64,000 bases of DNA from Nostoc sp. 106C. Its GTDB lineage: Bacteria > Cyanobacteriota > Cyanobacteriia > Cyanobacteriales > Nostocaceae. This document shows positions 54,739 to 63,911 of this stretch, piece after piece. The first letter of the stretch is position 1. Each line of letters opens with the position of its first letter. The stretch spans positions 30,259-94,258 of the forward strand of contig NZ_MTAW01000045.1 of NCBI RefSeq assembly GCF_002154725.1, written 5' to 3'. The translations under genes and the position numbers were made by a program. Below the pieces are notes generated by a model that had not been told where the DNA came from, made no database searches, and worked only from the letters and a program-made list of their open reading frames with translations.

Positions 54739-54860
54739 TTCATAAGTAGACATCATGAATTTTTTTGTCATTTGTCATTTGTCATTGGGTAAGAGTCAAG
54801 ATTCAGTTGTCTGTGTTGTTCCCCTTGCAAACAGATATAAGCTGGTTCTCTGAGCAATAT

Positions 54861-55436
54861 TCAAATCTTTTGCAGATATTCAGGGGGTACAGCATCGACT
54901 AACCAAACACCATTATCCGAACAGTAGAACTGGTAACCTGCTTGATGCATCGCCGCAGCATTCACAGCTAAAACTACGGGTTTTCCATGTCTTGCGCCGA
55001 CAGTTTGGGCTGTGGCAATATCCAGTGATAAATGGACATGGTGACGCGACATTTTCGCAAGTCCTGTTTGCATAATAGACTCAACAGACTTTTGTCCTGT
55101 ACCGTGATAAAGCATCTGTGGGGGAATAACTGGTTGCAACTGCAAATCAACTTTTACACTATGTCCTTGGTTAGCACGAATGAGAGTGTCTGTGGAGTCG
55201 AAGGAAAAGCGTTGTTTATCACTAGTAGCGACTACTTCCTGTAATTCCTCCAGAGTGATGGGAAATTGGTTATTGGCACAGGCGGCGAGAAGTTCTTGAA
55301 CATTCACCCAGCCACCAGGAGATAGTTTAATACCAATGCGATCTGGTTGGTGGCGGAGATGTTTGCTCAGGTATTTGCTGATTTTAATTAAGCGATTATC
55401 CATATCTTTTACTGCGCTTCGCGTGTCAGTTGTCAT
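54861..55436 (-). CDS. kptA: RNA 2'-phosphotransferase (Tpt1/KptA)
   Basis: A 191-residue protein that removes an RNA 2'-phosphate using NAD+. The N-terminal winged-helix part has KISKYLSKHLRHQPDRIGIK and GGWVNVQELL; the ART-like part has YHGTGQKSVESIMQTGL, HVHLS and GKPVVLAVNA. All conserved His and Arg positions I can identify are present. The ATG at 55436 is preferred because AGGA is nine bases upstream; ATG at 55403 is an alternative. It is 42 bases downstream of the permease gene, separated by an ACGAATT heptamer repeat. Confidence 0.94.
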   Translation of the reverse strand: MTTDTRSAVKDMDNRLIKISKYLSKHLRHQPDRIGIKLSPGGWVNVQELLAACANNQFPITLEELQEVVATSDKQRFSFDSTDTLIRANQGHSVKVDLQLQPVIPPQMLYHGTGQKSVESIMQTGLAKMSRHHVHLSLDIATAQTVGARHGKPVVLAVNAAAMHQAGYQFYCSDNGVWLVDAVPPEYLQKI

Positions 55437-55466
55437 TTATTACGATCCTGGGTTTAATTACAAACT

Positions 55467-55487
55467 ACGAATTACGAATTACGAATT
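55467..55487. repeat. ACGAATT heptamer repeat x 3 overlapping a stop codon
   Basis: Three perfect ACGAATT units. On the minus strand they read AATTCGT and supply the TAA of the permease gene (55479-55481). This is the same heptamer as at 24900-24917. Confidence 0.85.
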
Positions 55488-56807
55488 AGTAATTATTGTT
55501 GACCAAATCTGTTTTCCGATGATGGCTAATGCAAGGCAAATCATCACAATGAGTGTTGCTTTACCACCTGGGACTAATGGTTGATGAATTTTATTGGCGT
55601 GTTCCTGTCCTTGTCGTTGTTTCCAAGTCATCAACGCTGGAATGATGCCTCCTAAAACTGAGATACTGAACGTTCCAGCATAATCTAGGGCAGTAAAGAA
55701 GATGTTGGGATTTACTACGCCGAAACTCATAGGAGGTAAAAGAATTATCGAATAAAGCGGTAGGCGACTAGAAAATTTTACTTGCGTAACGAAGAAAATC
55801 TCTTGGAAGAAATCTAGCAATCCATAGACAAATCCGATGAATGATGTCGCGATCGCAAACTCTGAAAAAATTGAGACTAGCACTCCTAACCATTCTCCCG
55901 CGCCACCCGATCGCAGAATTTGCAGAGGATCAAATATAGTTTTACCATCAGCAGTATTTTGAATTATCTCCGGACTGACACTTCCCAAAATCACGGCATT
56001 CCACGCCAGAAACATGATCAGGGGAATTACAGAACCAATAAAAATGGACTGGCGAATTTTGCGGGTGTCACCTTCTAGCTGAGTCACCACTACTGGCACA
56101 ACGTTATGGTAAAACAGCGCTACAGACATCACCGATACGGCACTGCTGACAGCACTCCAATCTTGAAATAAAAATTGTGTAGTCTGAACCTGCCCTCCTG
56201 CCAGTAACAATAGTCCGACAAATGACGCTAAGACAATTGCGACAAAAACACTATTGAGTCTTTCGATAAACTTGTCTCGCCCAAAATACATAATGCCGCC
56301 AAATAAGAGGGTGAATATTGTTGTACCCATCCATGCAGGTATCGCGTTTTGCACACCTAATAAATTGGCGATCGCAGATCCTAAAATTTCTCCTCCTTGG
56401 GCAGTGTATGCTACCAGCAGGGCATAGTGTAAGAACAGGTAAGTACCGCCAGCAATTCGCGCACCCACAAACCCAAGGGTGTTCTCAATCATGGCCAACA
56501 TCCCCACACTCGGACGCCCTGCCAATCGCATGGTGTTCAAGGTTGCTTCTGCAATCAATAAACCTGAAACTAAAGCGTATAACCAGACAGCAATTAGCAA
56601 GACTGTAGATGGGACAACGCCAGATGGCAAAGTTACCGCAGGTAACGCCAGAATTCCCGCACCAACCGTCGTACCTGCAACCAGTGCTGTGCTTCCTAAA
56701 ACACTGCCAGGTTGATGAGTTAGCTGCTTGCCATCAAATTCCAGCTTAGAAAACAATCGCGTGATTTGTTCTTGATTGGATTTGATTACAGTTTGCATAG
56801 GAGTCAT
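55479..56807 (-). CDS. Aromatic amino acid permease (HAAAP/TyrP-like)
   Basis: From the ATG at 56807 the protein has 442 residues; the TTG at 56825 and ATG at 56798 are alternatives. About 11 membrane segments. The first contains GSTALVAGTTVGAGILALPA, the substrate and Na+/H+-binding loop typical of the hydroxy/aromatic amino acid permeases TyrP, Mtr and TnaB. Cytoplasmic N terminus of about 35 residues. It probably imports tyrosine or tryptophan by proton symport; the substrate is inferred from the family. It lies upstream of kptA on the same strand. Confidence 0.87.
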   Translation of the reverse strand: MTPMQTVIKSNQEQITRLFSKLEFDGKQLTHQPGSVLGSTALVAGTTVGAGILALPAVTLPSGVVPSTVLLIAVWLYALVSGLLIAEATLNTMRLAGRPSVGMLAMIENTLGFVGARIAGGTYLFLHYALLVAYTAQGGEILGSAIANLLGVQNAIPAWMGTTIFTLLFGGIMYFGRDKFIERLNSVFVAIVLASFVGLLLLAGGQVQTTQFLFQDWSAVSSAVSVMSVALFYHNVVPVVVTQLEGDTRKIRQSIFIGSVIPLIMFLAWNAVILGSVSPEIIQNTADGKTIFDPLQILRSGGAGEWLGVLVSIFSEFAIATSFIGFVYGLLDFFQEIFFVTQVKFSSRLPLYSIILLPPMSFGVVNPNIFFTALDYAGTFSISVLGGIIPALMTWKQRQGQEHANKIHQPLVPGGKATLIVMICLALAIIGKQIWSTIITNS

Positions 56808-57016
56808 GCTAAAGTATGCGCCCAAATGAAAAACATAATGTTAAATTATGTAACCAATATTAGCAAAACCTCTATGTACAGGAATTGCGATCGCAATTCC
56901 TGTACAAGCTGATGTTACATAAAACCCCGCACAATTTAACCGCAAACTTCCCCCAAAGACTAAAATCAAACTAAACCTCTTGCCTCAGCGTAGAACAAAG
57001 GTTTAAATCAAGTCTC

Positions 57017-57568
57017 ATGACAGTAACTACCTATAAGTGGACAATTGAACGCTATCACCGGGCAGTAGAAGCAGGCATCTTTGATGACCAGTCCATTGAA
57101 CTATTACGCGGCGACCTCATCGTTATGCCCCCAGAACGAGAACCTCATGCCTACTACAATACTGAAGCAGCCGATTATCTTCGCATACTGCTTGGTGAAC
57201 GGGCAAAAATCCGCGATGCCAAACCCATAACCCTACCCAACGACTCTGAACCTGCCCCAGATATCGCAATTGTCAAACCTTTAGGGGAAATCTACCTAAA
57301 GCACCATCCCTATGCTGAAGATATCTTCTTTGTGATCGAATTCTCCAAGTCCACCCTGAGCAAAGACTTAGGTGAAAAAAAAGATATCTACGCAGAAGCA
57401 GGTATTGCTGAATATTGGGTTGTTAACCTGAAGTTTTTGCAGTTGCAAGTATTTAAGGACTTAAAAAATGGGCAATATACAACTGAATTGATACTAACCA
57501 CAGGTACTATTGCCCCCGTAGCCTTTCCTGATGTAACCGTCCAAGTTCAGCGCATCATAGGTTTCTGA
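57017..57568 (+). CDS. Uma2 family (DUF820) PD-(D/E)XK protein
   Basis: A 183-residue protein of the family highly expanded in cyanobacteria. YELLRG-like IELLRGDLIVMPPE, the nuclease-fold core EPAPDIAIVKP and FFVIEFSKSTLSKDLGEKKD (D-(x)n-ExS/K), and YAEAGIAEYWVVNL are characteristic. Biochemical activity is not established; a nuclease fold is certain only at the pattern level. Monocistronic, convergent with the dehydratase gene. Confidence 0.85.
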   Translation: MTVTTYKWTIERYHRAVEAGIFDDQSIELLRGDLIVMPPEREPHAYYNTEAADYLRILLGERAKIRDAKPITLPNDSEPAPDIAIVKPLGEIYLKHHPYAEDIFFVIEFSKSTLSKDLGEKKDIYAEAGIAEYWVVNLKFLQLQVFKDLKNGQYTTELILTTGTIAPVAFPDVTVQVQRIIGF

Positions 57569-57645
57569 AAAAAATACCAGGAACAAGCACAAAGAAAGCT
57601 TTTGTATAAAATAGACTTTTTGTATAAGTCGATGTTTGGAAAATC

Positions 57646-57681
57646 AAACCACAGATAAACACCGATACTTATCTATGGTTT
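57646..57681. terminator. Terminator between convergent Uma2 and dehydratase genes
   Basis: AAACCACAGATAA (57646-57658) and TTATCTATGGTTT (57669-57681) pair with one non-standard position (a G-U wobble on the minus-strand RNA). It is followed on the plus strand by TTTATTTT. Confidence 0.65.
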
Positions 57682-57724
57682 TTTATTTTGATTCGGATTT
57701 TTGCAAGAAGTCTAAATATAAACT

Positions 57725-58696
57725 TCAGCCTAGAGAAAATAATTTACCAACTTGTGCTAAATCTACATTTCCACCACTAACGATCACACCAATCCTCGCT
57801 ACTGGTGCTATCACCACATTGTCTAATAAAGCGGCGGCGGCTATTACTCCTGTAGGTTCAACAACAATTTTTAGGCGTTCCCATAAGAAAAACATGGTGC
57901 GTAGAATTGCTGACTCTGATACTGTCACCATATCATCAACATAATGCAGTACTAAAGGGAAGGTAATTTTCCCCAGGCTGGGAGTACGAGCGCCATCGGC
58001 AATCGTATTAGGATTGTGGACAGTTTGTAGATTTTTGCTGTGAAAAGAACGGGTAGCATCGTCGGCTAGTTCTGGTTCAACGCCAATCACCCGACAGTTT
58101 GGTAAAAGGGCTTTAGTTGCGATCGCACAACCAGAAATTAATCCGCCACCACCACAAGGAACTAACAAAAAGTCGAGTTCGCCAACTTCTTCGATGAGTT
58201 CTAAAGCGGCTGTACCTTGTCCAGCTACTACATGGGGATGATCGTAAGGCGGAATCAGTGTCAGGCTGCGATCGCTTGCTAAAGTTTGGGCTAGTTGTTC
58301 TCGGTTTGTCGTCTGTCGGTTATATAGAATTATCTCAGCGCCATAACTGCGAGTAGCCGTTTGCTTGACTGCGGGCGCATCATCAGGCATGACAATAGTT
58401 GTAGAGATATTTAGTAATTGTCCAGCTAGAGCGATCGCTTGGGCATGATTCCCCGATGAATAGGTGAGAACGCCTTTTTGTTTTTGTGCTTCAGGTAGTT
58501 GTGCCAATGCATTGTAAGCGCCTCTAAACTTGAACGCCCCTGTGCGTTGAAAATTTTCGCATTTAAAAAACACTTGGCTATGAGTCAGTTCATTAACTGT
58601 TCTAGAAGTTAGCACAGGTGTCTGGTGAGCAATACCCAACAGTCGTTTTTGGGCTGCTTGTATGTCAGTTATATTGACAGATTTATTGTCTAGCAT
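57725..58696 (-). CDS. Threonine/serine dehydratase (serine racemase-like)
   Basis: A 323-residue fold-type II PLP enzyme. The Schiff-base Lys is K56 in FQRTGAFKFRGAYNAL. YSSGNHAQAIALAGQLL and the glycine-rich phosphate loop VPCGGGGLISGC are canonical. VEPELADDATRSF holds acidic residues in the position of the divalent-cation site of serine racemases. There is no C-terminal ACT regulatory domain, so it is the short catabolic/racemase type rather than IlvA. The product could be oxobutanoate, pyruvate or D-serine. Confidence 0.9.
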   Translation of the reverse strand: MLDNKSVNITDIQAAQKRLLGIAHQTPVLTSRTVNELTHSQVFFKCENFQRTGAFKFRGAYNALAQLPEAQKQKGVLTYSSGNHAQAIALAGQLLNISTTIVMPDDAPAVKQTATRSYGAEIILYNRQTTNREQLAQTLASDRSLTLIPPYDHPHVVAGQGTAALELIEEVGELDFLLVPCGGGGLISGCAIATKALLPNCRVIGVEPELADDATRSFHSKNLQTVHNPNTIADGARTPSLGKITFPLVLHYVDDMVTVSESAILRTMFFLWERLKIVVEPTGVIAAAALLDNVVIAPVARIGVIVSGGNVDLAQVGKLFSLG

Positions 58697-59136
58697 TGAT
58701 ATCAGTATTTAAGATTATGCTGCTTATTTTTAACCGAAAAAGTATTCATACCAAATACCCACTAACTGGTCGGCAATTTCTATCTACAATGCAATACAGT
58801 TCAGTTAAGAAAATTTATTGACAACAAACCTCACAAATAATTAAGTAGGTCAACTTTGAAAAACGTAAAATAGATTTCTTGCGATTACTTCGCTACACTG
58901 CGTTTCGCTCGTAATGACATTTGATGTTTAATTATGTTGAGCTACTTACTAAACAAAAAACCGAACAATTATTTTGGAGGGGGCTTGGGGGACGCAACCG
59001 TCCCCCAATCGGGGGTTTGGGGGATTCTCCCCCAAATCTTGGTTTTTGTCCGACAGATGAGAAGTCTTATCACCTTAACTGAACCGTATTGATCTACAAT
59101 GCACAATTTAGTTAGAAATAATTATAGTTTTTTGTA
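58697..59136. other. Intergenic region occupied by a MITE
   Basis: Nearly the whole gap is the 300-bp element at 58792-59091 with its 10-bp target duplications. The dehydratase promoter should be in 58700-58780. Confidence 0.6.
58792..59091. mobile_element. MITE family A, 300-bp copy with nested palindrome
   Basis: Terminal inverted repeats CAATACAGTTCAGTTAAG (58792-58809) and CTTAACTGAACCGTATTG (59074-59091) match at 17 of 18 positions. A perfect 10-bp direct repeat, ATCTACAATG, flanks it at 58782-58791 and 59092-59101. Inside, TAAGTAGGTCAAC (58842-58854) and GTTGAGCTACTTA (58936-58948) bound a nested 107-bp palindromic segment containing the GTCATTACGAGCG-type repeat. A G/C-rich hairpin (GGGGGACGCAACCGTCCCCC) lies at about 58979-59007. 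No coding capacity, so it would need a transposase in trans. Confidence 0.88.
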
Positions 59137-59799
59137 TTAACCATGAGTTTCTTGCTTGTTAAGAAGTTGAATTTCTGCTTTGAGATTAGCTCTAGCAGAT
59201 TCTTCAGCCATCTCGAACATCAAAGGTGTAAAATAAATGCGTTGCCGCTGCAAAAATCGCTCTAAAATTTGCTGACGACCTGCAATATATTTTGCTTTTG
59301 GCACCCAGGCATATTCTTGGCGAATTGCATTAGCATATTCCTGATACTGAATTGGGTGAACAGCCAAAATTGCTAAATCTGCATCAAGTAGTACTTGGCT
59401 ATTAAAATCATCCGCAGCAGATTGATGCTGTTTTGTATTTAGAATTAGACGGTTAACAGTAACAATATTATTAAGTGGAATTTTTAAATTACTCAACAAC
59501 TCATAAGCATATTCCGCGCTTTTTTCTTCGTTATCTTGAGCTTGAGTGTCATAAACTATATCATGAAGCCAAGCCGCAAGTTGCACAGAAATTAAGTCTT
59601 GGGTATAACCTTCTAAAACCTCAATTGTGCTAAGAACGTGGTGTATATGTTTTAGTGTGTGGTAGTAACGACCAAGGCTAGAATAAGCTTCAACCAGGTG
59701 ATTAAAGGCCCGATCGGCAGCTAATTGATCAATGCTAAAAGATTGGAGTGTTTGTTGCCAGCGCCATAATAAGATATCGATGAGGTTTTGTGTAGGCAT
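59137..59799 (-). CDS. HD-domain phosphohydrolase-like protein
   Basis: A 220-residue helical protein. The metal site is built from H47 and H51 in RYYHTLKHI, H79-D80 in AAWLHDIVYD, and D139 in LLDADLAIL. YHTLKHI and the LGRYYH start place it in the predicted metal-dependent HD family (the COG4339-type proteins sometimes labelled NMDAR2C-like by a misleading name). Substrate unknown; HD proteins hydrolyse nucleotides or phosphate esters. Monocistronic as far as I can see. Confidence 0.82.
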   Translation of the reverse strand: MPTQNLIDILLWRWQQTLQSFSIDQLAADRAFNHLVEAYSSLGRYYHTLKHIHHVLSTIEVLEGYTQDLISVQLAAWLHDIVYDTQAQDNEEKSAEYAYELLSNLKIPLNNIVTVNRLILNTKQHQSAADDFNSQVLLDADLAILAVHPIQYQEYANAIRQEYAWVPKAKYIAGRQQILERFLQRQRIYFTPLMFEMAEESARANLKAEIQLLNKQETHG

Positions 59800-59854
59800 T
59801 TCTTATCTTTCAGCTTGTAAGGCAAAATTCCATTTTAAGCATTATTCGTTAGTA

Positions 59855-60197
59855 CTATGCTTGTGAAAATTTTATAACTGAGCTAATCTCCTGTGCTGCG
59901 ATATCTGTCTGATCAAGTTTAGAATATATCAGCATATTGCTGAAGCGATCGCTTAAACTGGCAATCGTGCCACCGAATTCACAATCAAAATCCAAAATAC
60001 TTTGTGCATCAGCGGCTTTACCTGCATCACATACTCGTCTGATTAAATTTTCTGTTGCTGATGCAAGCTCATCTATAAAGCTCAATAGCTCTAATGTAAT
60101 GCAGACTAAAAGCTTTAATTACTTCAGTGTTGTCTTGCTCTAAATCCTGAAATAACTGGTCAAAATAAGGTAATTATACTGTGTAGTCGTCAATCAT
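59855..60197 (-). pseudogene. Hypothetical gene broken by a nonsense codon and a frameshift
   Basis: ATG at 60197 reads MIDDYTV then TAA (60174-60176), and the same frame continues coherently as LPYFDQLFQDLEQDNTEVIK and AFSLHYIRAIELYR to TGA (60069-60071). Shifting by one base there gives ELASATENLIRRVCDAGKAA, DAQSILDFDCEFGGTIASLS and on to 59855. Joined, these make a coherent 113-residue acidic helical protein. The stop could arise from CAA to TAA, the shift from one inserted T. The C-terminal piece (from TTG 60085, 76 residues) could still be translated. Family unknown. Confidence 0.6.
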
Positions 60198-60416
60198 ATA
60201 ATTTTGCTAAAAATATCACCAATTTTTACCATCATTGGATATCCTATCTCTCTACCGTTTCTGTAGGCAGCTTTTCGTCAGGGATTGTGAATTTTGAACT
60301 CTTAAAATATGGTGGCAGCAAAATGAAAGAGTCAAAATAGAAGACAGAGGCTGGCGTTCCCCACAGGGGTTGCCGTAGGCATCGCAGTCTTACCTGGAAT
60401 TAGGAGTTTACTATCA
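60198..60416. other. putA promoter region
   Basis: 219 bases between divergent loci. No operator motif recognised. CCCCACAGGGG at about 60360 is a small palindrome near the putA start. Confidence 0.35.
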
Positions 60417-63401
60417 GTGGTATTACAAGTACAAACAAGCACCTACGAAGCTAAAACTCAAGAAATTGCTAAACAACTTCTAGAAGTAACCCAAGAAAAT
60501 CGCTCATTTTTTGCTTCTCTACGCGATCAAATGCGCTGGGATGATAAATTACTAGCTTGGGCGATGAGCAATCCTGGATTACGGGTGCAATTATTTCGCT
60601 TTATCGATACACTACCCGCTTTACGCAGTAAATCAGAAATTGCCGCACATTTACAAGAATATCTCGGGGATGAATCTGTAGAATTACCCGCGACTTTGAA
60701 GGGAATGCTCAACTTTGCTAACCCTGATTCTATGCCGGGACAAGTGGCAGCCACAACCGTGGCGACAGCAGTTGAAACTCTTGCTCATAAATATATTTCT
60801 GGGGAAAATATTACACAAGTCATCAAAACAGTTGAACGCCTACGTAAGGAAAAAATGGCTTTCACCATTGACTTACTTGGTGAGGCGGTAATTACAGAAG
60901 CAGAAGCACAATCTTACTTAGAACGCTATTTAGAATTAATGCAGCAATTGGTTGCAGCATCTAAGAATTGGAAAGCTATCCCTGCGATTGACGAAGCAGA
61001 TGGCGAACAGCTACCAAAAGTGCAAGTTTCTGTGAAATTAACGGCGTTTTATTCCCAATTTGACCCATTAGATGCTCAGGGTAGTGAGGAAAGAGTTAGC
61101 GATCGCATTCGTACTTTGTTGCGTCATGCTCAACAATTAAGCGCAGCTGTGCATTTTGATATGGAACAGTATGCCTATAAAGACATAACTTTGAATATCC
61201 TTAAAAAATTATTAACTGAAGACGAATTTAGACAACGTACAGACATTGGGATCACAATTCAAGCATATCTGCGAGATAGTGAGCAAGATGCCAAAGATGT
61301 AATTTCTTGGTTGAAGCAACGTGGTTATCCTTTAACAATCCGCTTAGTCAAAGGCGCATATTGGGATCAGGAAACTATCAAAGCAGCGCAGAAACATTGG
61401 CCGCAGCCTGTTTACAACGACAAAGCAGCCAGCGATGCCAACTTTGAAACTATAACTCAATTATTGCTAGAGAATCATCAATATGTGTATGCTGCCATTG
61501 GTAGCCATAACGTGCGATCGCAAGCTAAGGCGATAGCTATTGCAGAAAGCTTAAAAGTTCCTCGCCGTCGGTTTGAAATGCAAGTTCTCTACGGTATGGG
61601 CGATAAACTGGCGAAAGCGTTGGTGGATAGGGGTTACCGAGTGCGGGTTTACTGTCCCTACGGTGAATTATTGCCGGGAATGGCTTATTTAATTCGTCGC
61701 TTGTTGGAAAATACGGCTAATAGTTCGTTTTTACGACAGAATTTGGAGAATAGGCCAATTGAGGAATTGTTAGCGCCGCCGGTTGTGGAATTATCTCACG
61801 CAGAGGCGCAGAGGCGCAGAGAGGAAAATAGAGGTTTTGTGGGTGTGGCGGATACGGATTATGCGGAGGAGGAAGAGAGAAGGAAATCTCATCAAGCTTT
61901 TCAATCTGTTCATCAACAACTGGGGAGGACTTATTTACCGCTGATTAATGGTGAGTATGTGAATACCCAAGAGGTGATTGATTCTCTCAATCCTTCTAAT
62001 TTCAGTCAGGTAATTGGTAAGGTTGGACTCATCAGTGTTGAACAAGCTGAACAAGCGATGAAAGTGGCGAAGGCGGCTTTTCCAGCTTGGCGGAAAACAC
62101 CAGTTAAACAACGCGCTGACATTTTGCGGAAAGCTGGGGATTTGATGGAACAACGCCGCGCTGAACTGTCGGCTTGGATAGTGTTGGAAGTTGGAAAGCC
62201 AGTTAAGGAAGCAGATGCAGAAGTTTCTGAGGCGATAGACTTCTGTCGCTACTACGCTGATGAAATGGAACGGCTAGATAAAGGTGTAAATTACGATGTT
62301 GCTGGAGAGACAAACCGTTATATTTACCAGCCGCGAGGTATTGCTGTCGTCATTTCTCCTTGGAATTTTCCTTTGGCGATCGCTTGTGGTATGACTGTTG
62401 CAGCGTTGGTTACTGGTAATTGTACTCTCCTCAAACCTGCGGAAACGTCCTCTGTAATTACAGCAAAACTCACAGAAATTCTGGTAGAGGCTGGTATTCC
62501 TAAAGGTGTCTTCCAATATGTACCTGGTAAAGGTTCCCAAGTTGGTGCTTACTTAGTAAGTCATCCTGATACTCATGTGATTGCTTTTACTGGCTCTCAG
62601 GAAGTAGGTTGTAAGATTTACGCAGAAGCATCTACACTGAAACCTTTACAAAGGCACATGAAGCGAGTAATTGCAGAGATGGGTGGTAAGAATGCCATCA
62701 TCGTAGATGAAAGTTCTGATTTAGACCAAGCAGTTGTGGGAGTAGTGCAGTCAGCATTTGGTTACAGCGGACAAAAATGTTCTGCTTGTTCCAGGGTAAT
62801 TGTGCTGCAATCGATTTATGATACCTTTGTGGAACGCTTGGTAGAAGCCACAAAATCCTTGAACATTGGAGAAGCAGAGTTACCTAGCACCCAAGTCGGC
62901 CCGGTAATTGATGCCAATGCCCGCGATCGCATTCGTGAGTATATTGAAAAAGGTAAAGCAGAAGCACAATTAGCGCTAGAGTTACCAGCACCAGAACAAG
63001 GATATTTTATCGGCCCAGTCATTTTTAGCGAAGTACCATCGAATGCCATAATTGCCCAACAAGAAATTTTTGGCCCTGTACTGGCGGTAATTCCAGTGAA
63101 GGATTTTGAGGAAGCATTAGCAGTCGCTAACGGTACTAACTTCGCTTTAACTGGGGGACTTTACTCAAGAACACCATCCCACATCCAGCAAGCACAACAA
63201 GAATTTGAAGTTGGGAATTTGTACATTAACCGTACAATTACAGGTGCGATCGTTGCACGTCAACCATTTGGTGGATTCAATCTTTCTGGCGTTGGTTCTA
63301 AAGCAGGAGGCCCTGATTACCTGCTTCAATTCCTAGAACCGCGCACGATCACAGAAAATATTCAGCGCCAAGGTTTTGCACCAATTGAAGGTGCAGATTA
63401 A
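60417..63401 (+). CDS. putA: Bifunctional proline dehydrogenase / P5C dehydrogenase PutA
   Basis: A 994-residue enzyme that oxidises proline to glutamate via pyrroline-5-carboxylate. Start at GTG. Residues about 90-450 form the FAD-binding PRODH barrel (VSVKLTAFYSQFDPL, RLVKGAYWDQE, GSHNVRSQAKAI, YCPYGELLPGMAYLIRRLLE). Residues about 505-990 form the aldehyde dehydrogenase (VISPWNFPLAIACGM, LLKPAETS, FTGSQEVG, catalytic Glu in AEMGGKNA and Cys788 in FGYSGQKCSAC). There is no N-terminal DNA-binding domain, so it does not self-repress like the enterobacterial form. The linker at 460-495 (SHAEAQRRREENRGF) is encoded by an intergenic-type CGCAGAGG repeat, an insertion between the two enzymes. It ends at a hairpin terminator. 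Confidence 0.95.
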   Translation: MVLQVQTSTYEAKTQEIAKQLLEVTQENRSFFASLRDQMRWDDKLLAWAMSNPGLRVQLFRFIDTLPALRSKSEIAAHLQEYLGDESVELPATLKGMLNFANPDSMPGQVAATTVATAVETLAHKYISGENITQVIKTVERLRKEKMAFTIDLLGEAVITEAEAQSYLERYLELMQQLVAASKNWKAIPAIDEADGEQLPKVQVSVKLTAFYSQFDPLDAQGSEERVSDRIRTLLRHAQQLSAAVHFDMEQYAYKDITLNILKKLLTEDEFRQRTDIGITIQAYLRDSEQDAKDVISWLKQRGYPLTIRLVKGAYWDQETIKAAQKHWPQPVYNDKAASDANFETITQLLLENHQYVYAAIGSHNVRSQAKAIAIAESLKVPRRRFEMQVLYGMGDKLAKALVDRGYRVRVYCPYGELLPGMAYLIRRLLENTANSSFLRQNLENRPIEELLAPPVVELSHAEAQRRREENRGFVGVADTDYAEEEERRKSHQAFQSVHQQLGRTYLPLINGEYVNTQEVIDSLNPSNFSQVIGKVGLISVEQAEQAMKVAKAAFPAWRKTPVKQRADILRKAGDLMEQRRAELSAWIVLEVGKPVKEADAEVSEAIDFCRYYADEMERLDKGVNYDVAGETNRYIYQPRGIAVVISPWNFPLAIACGMTVAALVTGNCTLLKPAETSSVITAKLTEILVEAGIPKGVFQYVPGKGSQVGAYLVSHPDTHVIAFTGSQEVGCKIYAEASTLKPLQRHMKRVIAEMGGKNAIIVDESSDLDQAVVGVVQSAFGYSGQKCSACSRVIVLQSIYDTFVERLVEATKSLNIGEAELPSTQVGPVIDANARDRIREYIEKGKAEAQLALELPAPEQGYFIGPVIFSEVPSNAIIAQQEIFGPVLAVIPVKDFEEALAVANGTNFALTGGLYSRTPSHIQQAQQEFEVGNLYINRTITGAIVARQPFGGFNLSGVGSKAGGPDYLLQFLEPRTITENIQRQGFAPIEGAD

Positions 63402-63415
63402 AGTATACAAAGTAG

Positions 63416-63432
63416 GGTGGGCATTGCCCACC
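63416..63432 (+). terminator. putA terminator hairpin
   Basis: GGTGGGC (63416-63422) and GCCCACC (63426-63432) with a 3-base loop, followed by TTAATTTG, 14 bases after the putA stop. The same GGCATTGCCCACC occurs at about 24957-24969, so it is a dispersed repeat. Confidence 0.6.
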
Positions 63433-63470
63433 TTAATTTGACATTGAACCGCAGAGAATGCAGAAAAATT

Positions 63471-63911
63471 GTGAGCAGAGATTTAATCATTAAAATCGTT
63501 GAGCTTCCTGAAGAATTTGCTGCGATTAAAGCAATTAGAATAGCCGTTTTTCAGAAAGAACAAGGAGTAGCTACAGCTTTAGAATTTGATGGCAAAGATG
63601 AAATATGTCAACATTTAATTGCTTATTTAAAACAAGAAGCTGTCGGTACTGCCAGAATTAGATATTTAGATAATAAAACTGCAAAAGTAGAAAGACTTGC
63701 TGTCTTGTCTACGGCTAGAGGAAACGGAATAGGTCAGCAAATTATGGAAAAAGCACTGGAAGTTATAGCCTCCAAAAATATTCCAGAAGTTGTAATTCAT
63801 GCCCAAGAATATATAAAAGCTTTATACAAAAAAATGGGTTTCGTACAAGAAGGAGAAATCTTTATAGAAGCAGGTATTGCTCATATAAAAATGAAGAAGA
63901 TATTGCTCTGA
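63471..63911 (+). CDS. GNAT family N-acetyltransferase
   Basis: I place the start at the GTG 63471 (146 residues, MSRDLIIKIVELPEEF). The frame extends up to 63417, but those first codons are the putA terminator hairpin. IKAIRIAVFQKEQGVATALE, then AVGTARIRYLD, then VERLAVLSTARGNGIGQQIME (the acetyl-CoA pyrophosphate loop, R/Q-x-x-G-x-G/A) define the GNAT fold. The IRIAVFQKEQG pattern is like ElaA-type members. Substrate unknown. It may be expressed by read-through from putA. Confidence 0.85.
   Translation: MSRDLIIKIVELPEEFAAIKAIRIAVFQKEQGVATALEFDGKDEICQHLIAYLKQEAVGTARIRYLDNKTAKVERLAVLSTARGNGIGQQIMEKALEVIASKNIPEVVIHAQEYIKALYKKMGFVQEGEIFIEAGIAHIKMKKILL

Noticed and set aside
63417..63470. N-terminal extension of the acetyltransferase from 63417
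   Set aside because: These codons are the putA terminator hairpin, a repeat also seen near 24957; the family start fits 63471.
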